Below are positions 8,934 to 20,600 of a stretch of 64,000 bases of DNA, one piece after another (the stretch's first letter is position 1; each line of letters starts with the position of its first letter). The stretch is from Xiphophorus maculatus. Lineage: Eukaryota > Chordata > Actinopteri > Cyprinodontiformes > Poeciliidae. The DNA lies in contig NC_036446.1 of the NCBI RefSeq assembly GCF_002775205.1, forward strand, positions 16,678,565 to 16,742,564. The letters are read 5' to 3'. Made by a program: the position numbers and the translations under genes. The notes beneath the pieces were generated by a model. The model ran no database searches. It was given only the letters and a program-made list of their open reading frames with translations, and was not told where the DNA came from.

Positions 8934-11147
8934 CAAGTCATTCATTTTCAGTAAGTCAGTCTCCAAAGATAGATGCAAGATTCTGTTTCAGGCCAAAAAT
9001 TGGTGCCTGTCGCATGTCTTACAATCGAGTAGTTCACCAATCAATTTCCTGTTCCTTCATTTAGCGCCACAATGCCACTGCGGCAGGAACTGAAATGATG
9101 CCTTTTTCTCTCTGAAACGACAAAGTTTTGCATTCCAGTGTGATTGTGTCATTTAGAGTACATTTCTTTTTCCACATAGGGAGTAATTGCTGCTCCTCTC
9201 TGAACCTCTCGGCTTTCTCGACCAGGTTGGTGAACTTCGGTGCATTTTAATGTAATTTACTGCAGGAGGCGCTGGCTGCTTCTCACCAAAGCCGTCTGGG
9301 GGAATGTTTGAGAGAAACATCCATCTGTTGCAATCTTGCAATTTGCCCTGAAAGGAGAATATGTGAGTGTGAGTGAGGCAGTGTTGAAGCTCCAGTGTGT
9401 CTTTCCTCAGTTCCTTTAAAGAAAGCAATAGTTTTTTTTTTGTGTGTTTTTTTTTTTTTTAAGCCTTTGGCTGTCCCGGGAATTTCATTTTCTGGTCCGC
9501 TTCAAGAAGCGATGCATTAATTTAGTCTTCATTTTCAGCACATTCTTCTATTAATTCAGACAACATTTAGCCTAAATTATTGACTCATTAATTTTCCAAA
9601 ATGCAACTTCAGGAGGCTCTAGATTAACAGATTGCTTGTGTATTAATTTAAAGTATTCAGTCATTTTCTAATGTCTTCTGTCGCCCATTGTGTTCATTCA
9701 GTCCATCCTAAGTTGGGATCTCAGCGTAACCGTGCTTTCTTCATGTTTTTATCTCGTTGATTGAAGGGAATTTGTTTGAAGTGTTGTTGGAGTTTTGTGG
9801 CAAGCGGAAAAAAAACAACAACCAACTGACTTGTATTTTTCTTTTTTTTTTTTAAAACTGTTTACAAATTAGCCGAGATGAATGCTGCAGCTTCTTCCTT
9901 CTGACGTATTTCTATCTTGAAGAATTGAAAGTGCAATTAGATCATCCATAAATCACCCAGAGGTTTCTAATCAGACGACATTCCTCATGCAGACATTCCC
10001 ATCAGAAAAGCGACACATTAATAGTTTCTGGTCCTTTTTATGAAACTTGAATATAATGCGATTATTCACTTTAAAGCATTTTCATCTTTGCCCGAAAGCT
10101 TTAGGTAATTTTCTCTTGCACACACAAAGCTACTGCTTTTACTGGTCCATATTGGCTGTATGGCTTTTCCTTCTTGACCTTCAAACAATTTAAAGAAGTA
10201 GTTGCAGTAAAGCATAAACATAGTATGAGGTTCAAGAATGGACAATTCGAACCTTTTTGGTATTAAAACAAATCAATTTTTTTTGGATGATACTGAAGTG
10301 TATCATCCAAATTTCTGAGTGAATTTTTATGCGGAAGGCATTTCTGTACTGCCATGATGGACGAGGGCAAAGAGGGTTTAGCTTTTCCTACCATCCAGCA
10401 TGGTGTTCGTCAAAACACGTGTTCGTCAAAACGTAAGCAATACTCATTCATCATGAGTCGATAACTTTATGTGGTCTTGGTGTTTTCTATGCAGTAATCT
10501 CAGTACAACGTCCAGGATTGTCTTCAGTGTAGTTGTCTGCAGCAGCAGCTGATTGTTGGATGCAGTCTTTGAAACGTTTCTTTCGCTGATGTCTGGGTTT
10601 GGTATTTTTGACTGACCTACTTTATAGGAATTAAAAGCAGTGTTTTTGGTTTACCTCTGTTGTTCTTATTTTAAATTTTGTTTGTATCCAGCAGTTGTCA
10701 GCTTTCTGAATGCCGAGTGAAACCGCTTTCATCTTCCTTCTTTGATGCCGCGCATTTTAAAGCCACATCACTCGAGACGCGCCACTTGGACCGTTTGTCC
10801 AATGTTGTTTTGGGCGAGGTCACAGTTTAGTGGGGTTTGTTGTCTGGTGTAAGCTGTGCCAGTTATGGTTTAAACCCCCAAGCAAGGCCATCCTGTGCCG
10901 ATGCTTTCCTCTTTGTTTTCATCCTTCGCTTTGAGTGGCATGTGCTGTTTTTAAAAATTAATCCTCCACCACGTTGTTGTATAAAATTGCACTAAATGTC
11001 GTCCTTCAGTGTTCTCAAATGAAATCTGTTGGTAAACTGAAGACTTTCCAATTGTAAAGCACACAAAATCATGGAGAAATCGCAGGTTTTGTGTTTCTGT
11101 AGATAGGTGTATTTTTTTTCCCCCTGTGTAGATAGCTTTGATCGAAG

Positions 11148-11582
11148 ATGATGGCGATGATGATGATGCTTGTTTATAATGCCTTAAATTCAGCTTTGTA
11201 CAATGTGTCCAAGCGAACAACGGACTCTGTGTTCTCCGTTCAGGTTGTACGAGAGCATATCAGAAAGGTCGGGCTTGACGAGCAGAAACTTGCGCACGTC
11301 CATGTCGATGAGAGTGAGTTTTGTGGAACTCGTTGCCTCCCGTTTTTTATTATTGTTTTTTTTTTTTTTTTATACCTATCTCTGACTTTTTAATCTGTAG
11401 ATTTTCAGTATGTGGAAGAGAAAGCGAAAGAAGCTTTCCTCAGCACTTTTTTACAAGATGAGTTCAAGAGCGTCAGCCGTGGAGGAGAAATCCTTCCACT
11501 TAACACATGCATAGACAGATGCACAGAGCAGATGTTTTTTTTTTATTATTATCGTTGTTGCACAAGATCAGTAGGTTTTTAA
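11148..11582 (+). CDS. Candidate two-exon small protein of unknown identity
   Basis: I do not recognise this protein. Exon 1 (11148-11313) opens with an ATG-rich start and reads to ...REHIRKVGLDEQKLAHVHVD. An 87-bp interval follows, running GTGAGT to TCTGTAG with a long T tract. Exon 2 (11401-11582) continues in phase as NFQYVEEKAKEAFLSTFLQD and on to TAA, 115 aa in total. Exon 1 may instead begin at 11244, after a TTCTCCGTTCAG acceptor. The segment 11244-11313 is richer in CpG and more codon-like than its flanks. The last 15 or so codons read through a T10 run and look like UTR. It could be a remnant or terminal exon of another gene, or an alternative atxn1l 3' exon. The opposite strand is also open over exon 1. 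Confidence 0.3.
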
Positions 11583-12400
11583 TGGCCAGAATCATCGGGC
11601 TGTGAAAGGTCCGGCGCTGCGTCCCAAAGTTTCTGGACAGCAGAGTGGAAAAGTACGAACTACGTCCATCTTTTATTAAACTGCTAACATGAACTTAGTA
11701 AGATTGTGGTGTTGCTGATGTCAAATCAAATCAGGAGAATGCAAATGGTTAAAAGTTTTAAAGAAGTCTGTATTTTCAGATTTGACATGATTTTTATTTG
11801 TATTTTTTTTTTCCTCTGCACAAGGTGACATTGCTTTTTGTGATGTGAAACTTAAAAACTGAACAGCATCTTCTTTTCTATTTTCTTTTAAAATGCCTAA
11901 ATCTGCAAAATATATGCAATTATGTAAATGTAACATTCAATCCTCAAGTATAATCCAGGTTGTATGAACTTTGTATAGTGAGTTTTAATATTGTATGGCC
12001 GTACCAATATGTATTGATCTCGTATCAGAAGCCTTAGAGTTGTTGACCCAAAGTGCTCCCTTAGGAAAAAAAAACCCACACCTACCTGACTTTAAGAAAG
12101 CATTAATATCTCTATTTTGTTGCATTTTTATTTGTACCCTTTTTTTTTTGGAATAAAATAGATTTGTACTGTATATTTGTACCTCTGTGAACTTCTTAGG
12201 GCGTTTTTTCCTTCTTTTTTTTTTTTTTTTACTTGTTTTGCTGTTTTAATTTGACGTACTTTAAGGACACAAAGATATTGTATTTTTATTGTTACAGCTA
12301 ACATGGAGACGTTGCATTTATCATGTTTAAGTAAACACAATATAATATATATAAATATATATACAAATATAAATAAAATTGATAAACCCAAATTGCTTGC

Positions 12401-13940
12401 CGTGTGTTTGTGACTATTTAACATGTTACTATTTAAATATCTTTGCCTGACAGCCACTCCCAACAGCAAGTATGGTTCCTCGGTTTATGAAATTTGTGAA
12501 GACTTAATTAGTTTTCTGGAATTAAAACAAATTAAATCTTGAACAAAATGGTTAAAAGCATTAGCTGGCAAGTATTTTTACATTTTCATGCAAACTAGTA
12601 AAGACATTTGTGTACTTCTACTACTAAAATGTGTTTTTTAATGCTTTAAATTAGTGTGTATAGGTTGCAGCTCGCGGGCCGTTTGGGGCCCTCGAGATGT
12701 TTTTCCGCAGCTTGCAACTGATTCAAGACTGTTATGGCTGCTACAGAAATGACACTTAAACTTTTTTAGTGTAAGATTTTCGATGTCGAAATCATCAAAA
12801 TTAAAAAATGCTGTATTACACAATACCACAAACAACCAGCAACTACTAGTACATCTAAAAAAATGAGAGATATTGCATGAGAGTGCAATATTTCTTGCAC
12901 TCTTGATTATGAAACGATTATTTTATAGAAATTAATTTGAGTAAAATATTTCAAACTTGTTTTTTTGTTTGCAGTTTGAATTATTGTGGCTTATAAAGAA
13001 AACCAAAACATTTAGCGTCTCAAAAAATTGTCTTGAATTTTGGGTTTTCTTCACGTGTAAGCCACAATAATTAATACTGCAAAAGAAAGAAAAAGAAATG
13101 AAGCTTGAAATATTTTACTTTATGTAATGAATCTCTCACTTCCTGAACTTACTGTGAAGAAATATTGCACTTTCACACAATATAAAATTTTTTGAGCTGC
13201 ACTTTTATGACTCAAAATAAGACAGAAAAATACAGCAATTATTTCCTCTGCTGAAAAAAATTTAAATGTTTTTCTTTTACACGAGTTAAAAAAAGTAAAG
13301 CCTCCAGTAATATTATGACGTTGTATGCCTTTAATTTAGATTTTTTTTTTCTGAGTTGTCTTTCACTTCTGTGCAGAACTTCACATAGGGTCAGTGACGT
13401 CCATGCAGAGTCTTGTAACCAAACAGAAGCGGTTTGGAGGTTTTGGCCAGTTGAAACATTTTAAACTCTGGATCACACGAGAAAAAAGGACTGTAGAAAA
13501 TTAGGAAAAACTTGCATCTTGAACACCTGTTTGTTATGCGGGTCGGATATTTGCCTTGATCTCACATATCGAGGCAAATATGCGAGATCCTTTTCACATT
13601 ACTGGTCCTTTTATCTACAAAAGTGACTATTTTGTTCATTAAAATAGTGTTTTCACTGGTGAGCAGCTAAAAAATTGCTTCCTCCACCCACGCACACTTT
13701 CAATATGACAAATTGGGCTTCCTTGGCGAAAAGCTAAATGAAGCATTAAATACGAGTGCAATGGTTTAGAAACTATACTATCTAAAATAATAAATCAGAA
13801 CACATTTTTAAATTTTTTTCCCAATTCAGATTAACTGATAATTTGTTCATTATGTAATGTAACAACTCGAGGACCTACTGATGTGATATTGAGTATGAGT
13901 GACTGCCTAAAGAGCAACAGAAGGTAAACACTTGCTCTAT
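12401..13940. other. Intergenic gap between convergent atxn1l and znf821
   Basis: AT-rich spacer between the two predicted poly(A) sites. Apart from the MITE at 12849-13202 I see no feature in it. Confidence 0.4.
12849..13202. mobile_element. Palindromic mariner-type MITE
   Basis: The element is about 354 bp and folds back on itself. The left end GTACATCTAAAAAAATGAG pairs with the right end TTTTTTGAGCTGCAC. GTGCAATATTTCTTGCAC near 12882 pairs with GAAATATTGCAC near 13159. An inner pair (TTATTGTGGCTTATAAAG near 12983, AAGCCACAATAA near 13060) extends the palindrome. The ends resemble a common fish Tc1/mariner MITE whose terminus reads GTGCATCTCAAAAAATTAGA (recalled). No coding capacity. Confidence 0.7.
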
Positions 13941-16646
13941 ATTAAACTTGATGTTTATTTCCACATTCTTTACCAGGTTTCGTTATGGTCTGTACATCTT
14001 TTGAGTCAGTAACAGAGGACGGTGTCCCTGAAGGGCCATCCAGTCAGGATACATTGATGTGACAACCAGGCATGTTGTTGCAGTTTAGCTCATTCATTTG
14101 GCCTTTTTCAGAGATACAGATTTTGTAAACATGGACATTGAGAGAAAAATCCTGATAGCATTAATATCAAAAGGCCAACATTTTAAACTTTAAAAAAAAA
14201 AATTAAACTGTTTAAAAACAATAAATAAATAAAAAGCAGGCATAAACTAACAGAACACAGGCTCATACTGAACAACTCTAGTACTAGTGCAGTTTCAGGG
14301 ACATGCAGTGTTAACCTAAACCAAAGTGAGCGAACTGCTCCAAAGGACAAAGTGACACCCCAGAGTCCGCAGTCGTCCTGCTGCTGGTTCACAGCAGACT
14401 GACGGCGTCACCTCTGAAAATACCCAGTATTCATAGGCTGAGACAAAACCTGAAGCCTTCGCTTTCAGCAGAGAACGTCACTACGGGATGGCAGTGAGAT
14501 CTTGTTGCTTTAATGTGCTGAACTTTGAAAAATAAAACCGATGTAACGTATTCTCCCCCAAACGTGATGCGATCGGTTTATGAATTAATCTTGACGTTCT
14601 GGGCTCTGGGCCCTCTCACTGAGTTGAACTGCCTGAGAAAGCAGAGCTTCTGATTCTGAATTTCGATGAAACATTTTGAAGTTGCGTTCTGCATAGTTTC
14701 TTTGAGAAGTGAAATCGTTTTCCTTCACAAACAATAAATCTGTTGCATAGAAGTTTGATGCACGCCTAGGAAAGCCAAAAGTCCCGACCCAGATCCGCGT
14801 CTCATGCTTTCTTTAGGCAGGACGGCGCTCTTCTAGGAGTGACTCAAACAGAAACACTACTTGGAGAGACTGAAACTGCTTGTTTGACGATGAAAAGTTT
14901 TGCATCTAGAGAAATCAAGAGGAGTGGAAGTAACAGTACAGCTGTAAACAACGCGGGGATGATGCAAACTTGGCCTCTAACGTAAATATGAAAGAGATTA
15001 TACCAGCAAAATACGGCAAACACTTTTACAAGAAAACAAAATATCATGTTGCATAAATATGTGCTGGAATGAGGATCAGTAATATAAAAACACATCCTGG
15101 AAATAAACAAGCCTCAGTGCTAACAAAGGGGTGGACTGCATCATGCAGGTATATCTCAATAAGGTAGATTGTTATTGAGCAATTCATTTATGTCAGGAAT
15201 TAAAAATGAGTTATATCAAGCATTTAGTTTAATTAATTTGGATAACTAAGACACAAAAGATTAAGTAGCTAATAACTGTATTCTAGCACAATAATGGAAA
15301 ATTGAGTGGAAGGAAAAAATGTGGGAGAAAAAAAAGCAGTAATTATAGCCACAACCTTGAGAGGATTTAGAAATACTTTTAAAAGTTTGAGGGAGATAGT
15401 GGATGGTCAGCAGTTCTAGTGCCACCTCACCGAAAACTTGAAATATATCACTCTGTTATGAATCCAACTCTTGAATTAGATAATTGAAATAAATTAACAT
15501 TCAAACTACATCCTATTTTTTTTTATTTAGATATACCTGTAAATGATTCTCACCTCTTAACATGACTTTTTTTTTTCTCCAGACGTGTGGATGTAAAAAA
15601 AAATATATATAAAAATTTAAGTGGTAATAATAACATAAGATACTGCAGACTCACGGAGAATGTGAATGCTACAGGAATTGCACAAAGCAGGTTAAAATGA
15701 AGCATGACTTTCTATACAACACTAACATGTTTACCAATTAGCATAAAACACAAATGCTTCTTCGTAGACAGAATTCAAGTAATGCGACAAAATCAGAGGT
15801 CAACAGGTAACATGTTGGGTTTTCTTTTTCCATGTAATGAGACCAAAATATATAAGAGGTAAATAATGTAGTGTACAGTACAATAACAGCAGCAGAGACT
15901 GAGTTTTTAAAAAACAATAAATTACACACAGTGTTTATAAAAAAAAAAAAAAAGACGACATGAATGAAGATAATTACGACAGGAATGCTTTTCAACACGG
16001 GGCACGCTCAATAGGGACAATCATTCACAAGTGAATGCATGTGTCCTATTAAAGTGCCATAAAGAGGAATATCAAAACTTAAAAGTGTGGGGAAACGACC
16101 TGCGTCTTCTGTAGTATTGTATAGTGTGTGTGTAGCTTTGGAAGCTTGGAGCTGGTAAGCCACAGGACAGAGAGCGACCGTCCACGGCGCCGGATGAGGT
16201 AGTAGTTTTCACATGAATGTTCCACGGTAGCAGCTAGGAAACAGAGAGAGGCGCAGCTACCGGAGTCTGAGTTACTGGGCTGGGAGGACCAGGGAGAGAG
16301 GGTCTGCAGCGACAGGGTCCACGCTCCCCTCACTGAGGATCCATGTGCAAATGATTTGTTTTGTTTTGTTTTGTTTGTCAGTTGAAGCAAGAATAACTGC
16401 TCCCACCAGAATGTACTATTACCTCTGAGAGTCCACTGAAACACGGATAAATCTCTTTACAGCATGCTCTTAGAATAAGAAACATTCTCAACCCTGTTTC
16501 CAAGGTTTAATAGACTGTAATAAATTAGAAATCGAAGAAGTTTGCATGAATACAAAGGAATAGTATAGCAAGAGTAGGACAGGAATGGTTCGCTGTGGTA
16601 ATGGGAACCTGATGGCTGGGGGGAGTTTTTATAGGGTCCCCAGGGA
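13941..16646 (-). other. znf821: Probable znf821 3'UTR
   Basis: A reverse-strand poly(A) signal (TTTATT on +, 13954-13959) could end the znf821 mRNA, giving a 3'UTR of about 2.7 kb. No other gene is visible between it and the stop codon at 16647-16649. The limits are inferred. Confidence 0.35.
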
Positions 16647-17619
16647 TCATGGCAGCTTCATGAAGAGACCATTATCTATGGAAGGAACCGGCATGGGACA
16701 GGGGAACTGAAAGAGACTCATGTCCGCTGTGAGAGCGGCCATTGCGGCGGGATCGTGCTCGATCTGTGTCCTGAGGGCGGGGTCAATCTTCTCCAGCCGC
16801 CGCTTGATCCGCTTGGCCTCCCTCTCGCGGATCAGCCGGGCCTGCCTCTTCTCCGGAGTCTCGTTGGCCCTCTTTAGCCGCATGGCCTCCCGGTCTCTCT
16901 GCAGCCGCCGCGCCCTCTGCTCCTCCGTCTCCTGCATCCTCTGCATGCGCTTGGCCTCGCGGTCTCGCAGCCGCCTCAGCTCCTTCTCCTCGTCCGTCTC
17001 GCAGGCGCGCTTGTTCTTCTTTGCGGTGCGTTCGCGCTCCAAACGCTGCAGGCGAGCCTCCAGGGGCTCGTTCTTGCGACGCAGGGCCCACTTCCGCATC
17101 GGAGACTGCGCCTCCACCAGCTGCTGGTAGGCCACGCAGCTGTTGCACACCAGCAGGACTCCGGCGGGGTAGACGGGCATCGGGCTCATGATGTCGGGAA
17201 TGGGAGGAAGGGCTGAGGAGGAGGAGTTGAGGGCGTCAGGGATGGACGCGAGCGACGGACCTTCAGACAGGAGCCCGTCGGGCAGCGAAGGAAAGGCGGG
17301 TCCTTGTTCGGACCCCGAGCAAGGTCCACAACCTGGGCTTAACGCGTGGCACGGCCGGGGTCCTTGACACTGGTTTGGGATGTGGCTGGAGGCCTGGCAG
17401 GAGCGATGGGCCTGACAGAGGGTGGATGTCGGATCGGGAGCCTGGCAGGGAGGCGGGCCCTGACAGGAACTGGGACTGGGACCCGCTCCGTGGCAGGAGT
17501 GCGTGCTGGAGCCCGGGCTGCTCATGGGGCTGCTGGAGAGGGAGTGGGACATGGAGCAGGATTCCCGTCCACCAGTGATGTCAATCCTGCTTGTGTCGAG
17601 GACATCTTTTAGCTTTTCC
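16647..17619 (-). CDS. znf821: znf821 terminal coding exon: low-complexity insert and STPR repeats
   Basis: 973 nt from the TTATTACAG acceptor to TGA at 16649-16647. It starts EKLKDVLDTSRID, matching human EKLPEVLN. A Ser/Pro/Cys-rich stretch follows (about 17560-17200) with repeated CQGP and CQAP units. The conserved VYPAGVLLVCNSC block, the RKWALRR motif, the STPR repeats and a Met-rich tail complete it. Frame upstream of 17619 is intron. Confidence 0.93.
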
Positions 17620-20600
17620 CTGTAATAAGACAGAAGGTTAGCTGAAACAAGGCCTCGACTTTCGATCTCTGAGATGATTCTTCGGCTACGTTCACACACA
17701 GCAAGTCTTGATGATTTCAAGGAATTGTTTTGGCTCTTGTGGCCTTTTTTCCACAGTAGCTTGACAGGAAGTTAGATTATGAGAGAGCCACGCCCAATCT
17801 ACAACTTTTTGCTGAGGTCTGATTTGTTTTGCTTTGTCGTTCATAGCTGACCAGCCTTATCCATGTGCTTTAAACGTTTGTCTTCAACCATTTCTCAAAG
17901 GTTTCTTCACTGACTCGCAGGTCAAACTACTGCACTGTAACTGTTGATTTAATTTCTACTGCATATTGCTCTGCTTTCATTATGCTTTGTGATATTTTTA
18001 TGGCAAAACGTCTCTTTAGATTGTAAAGGCTGCAGATCCCTGACATACACAGTTCTTTTTAAGAAGGTAGATTTTCATAATGATTAACAATGAAACTGCA
18101 GAGTTACTGCGTTGACATGCTTTATAAATGACAGACTATCTGAAGAGAGTAGAACTGATTTTACAGAAAAGTCTGGTAGTTTTAAATTGCTTATATATTT
18201 TGTAACTTTTCTGTGTTGAGTTTTATAATTTATCCCTCCCTCTCTTTCCACTGTGTATTCTGACCTTGAAAGAGCTGTTTAAATGGAAAAAAGAAAAAGA
18301 AAACGAGCTAATGGCAGTTGCTAAGCAACGTGCAAGTTTATTTCCTATGGATCTGTCATTGCAGGACTAAATGTATTCATCCCTCATGTTATACAGTCTG
18401 GTTCATCTCTCACTGGGAAACCACTTCTTTATTTATTCTGATGTGCTCAGCTGGAGACGCATCACCTAAACGTCATTCAGCTTTAGGAAACTTTTTGGTC
18501 TGCCATGTTTTATGTCTTCCCCACATCCTTGCCTGGTAAGAATTTGACCATCAATGGGAAGAGTAAAAATGCAGCCTTGGCATACAGCTTATATATGTGT
18601 TGTTTTTTTTTTAAAAGTGTGCTATTCTAGTAATAAAATCCCATCGCATTCAATACAACAGACATCAAGTTCCTTGCAAACTTGTGCATAGAAGAGCCGA
18701 GCAGCAGCAGCAGATCTGGGGTGAACCTGTTAAAGTTGTTGGTGTCTGTGAAGCGTGCGCCACAGACGGCGCAGTTGGAGAGGCGGTCCTCAGAGTGGAT
18801 GAGAAGATGCCGTCCAAGCGAGCCAGGAGAACTCAGGGCTCGCCCACACACCGGGCACACGTAGCTCTTGGTGTTGCTCATCATGCTTGTATGCTGGGAA
18901 AGACAGCGGAGAAAGATAAACATATAAACTTACCGTGATAAACTGTAAAAGGCAGTTGTTGTTGTTTTTTTTAATCTATTATAAATTTAGGAGGAAAGAT
19001 GGATAGAATGTATCATCGTGACTGGATTAAAGGGAGTCAGTTATGAAAGGAAGTAGCTTTTAAAACCACGTTTAACTCCACACTTAATGTTATAAACCTG
19101 TAACAGATTGTTCTGTCATATTTATTTATTGAGTGAAAGTGCTAAATTCTTATGAAGATTTCCAGATTTCGTTGACCAGCTGATTCTGAGCAACTGTGAT
19201 TTAAATTGAGTCTGACATATAAAATCAAGAAAAAGATCATAGGTGTTAATCCATTAAATCATGTGTATTTAACGTTTATCAGATTTTTTTTAATGGAAGA
19301 AGTCTGAGTTTTCGTATCATTTTTTCGTGTTTCTCTTGCAAAGCTCCTCGCTGTTTGTATTCATCAAACTTGTGTGCATCATCCCGGAGGTTTAATGTTG
19401 AAAACTAAATATAAATACCTTTGGTAATTAAAATGAAAGAAGCACATTGAAGTTGCTGCAATTGGTTGACGTGTTTATGCACTGACATGGTAGAAATTAA
19501 TAGATGTGAACCATTTAATAGTTCTTTCAGCTAACAAGATGGGATTGATGTCTGGCAGAGCCATCTGTGTTTCTGTTATAACAACAACATAAAATATTAT
19601 TACTATTCAACTACTATGTGTTTACTTTAATGTAGATATAACTGTACTCACATATAGCAGTATTTTGACATTTGTCACTTCAAATGAAAACTTTATTAGT
19701 GTAACATAAACAACTGGATTACAGGAGAATTGTAATCACCAAAAAAAAAAAAAAAAGCTACAGTTTTAGAATTTGCTCTGCATTTTTCTCAGCATGACAT
19801 TGACCTGAATTTACTGGATTTATTACCTCTAACAAGCTGTTTTTGTTAAAACAGACTCTAAAATGTTGGACGGCGCAGCTGCTAATTGACTAGTACGCAC
19901 TAATTGAGACAAAAAATGCAAGATGCTGCAACAGTTTCCAAAGTCGTCCGTGTTTTTATAGTTGGAAAAAAATGCAGTCCTCACCTGGTAGACATGTGAA
20001 ATGAGTCTCTCAGGGCTGCTGAAATCCAGCGTGCACAGAGGACAGACAAAGTTGTTGCCGTGGTCAGCCCCCTCGTCACTCTCCTGAGGAAAATAAAAGC
20101 ACATTTTTAGAGTAGATTTATTCACGCATATGGTGTGGGTGGGCGGTAAAAGTAAATCCACATTAAAAAACCGTATGTGCTTCGGGTGTGCAATGAAGCT
20201 CACCCTTTAGTGATTTAAGCGAAGGCATTGTTTGTATCAAGCTTAACGTCAGCCTGCGTGGAAGCTATTTCTAACTGTAAGTGTAGGATGATGTGTTGAG
20301 TGTGTGACTGTGCAAAAGTCAGTGAGTCATTACTGGTCACATGACGCTGTCACAGATGTTACTCATGCACAAGTTGAAATGTAGAGCACTTGGAAACAGA
20401 AGGTACCTCCACAAAACATATTGGTAGATAGCAGAGCTTTCACACCTTGAACTGCTCAAAGACTTAAAAAAAGAAAAAGTCTGCCAACAAATTAGCTCAT
20501 TTGATCCATGTAATTCTGATGCATTTTACAGGCATGTAGTGACATTTTATAGCAGAATCAAGTAATTACACTACCTTCATTTAAAAAAATTTGATTAAAA

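Larger units (their letters stand above)
8281..12400 (+). other. atxn1l: Probable atxn1l 3'UTR
   Basis: No conserved gene follows the stop for 4 kb. AATAAA signals occur at 12152-12157 and 12372-12377; the second is followed by a GT-rich stretch at about 12395-12412, as expected for a cleavage site. Long 3'UTRs are typical of ataxin-1 family mRNAs. A (CT)n run lies at 8900-8933. The unexplained spliced-looking frame at 11148-11582 lies inside this interval, so part of it may belong to another transcript. Confidence 0.45.

Noticed and set aside
16720-17130. Plus-strand Arg/Ser-rich ORF opposite znf821
   Set aside because: It is the antisense shadow of the basic STPR repeats.
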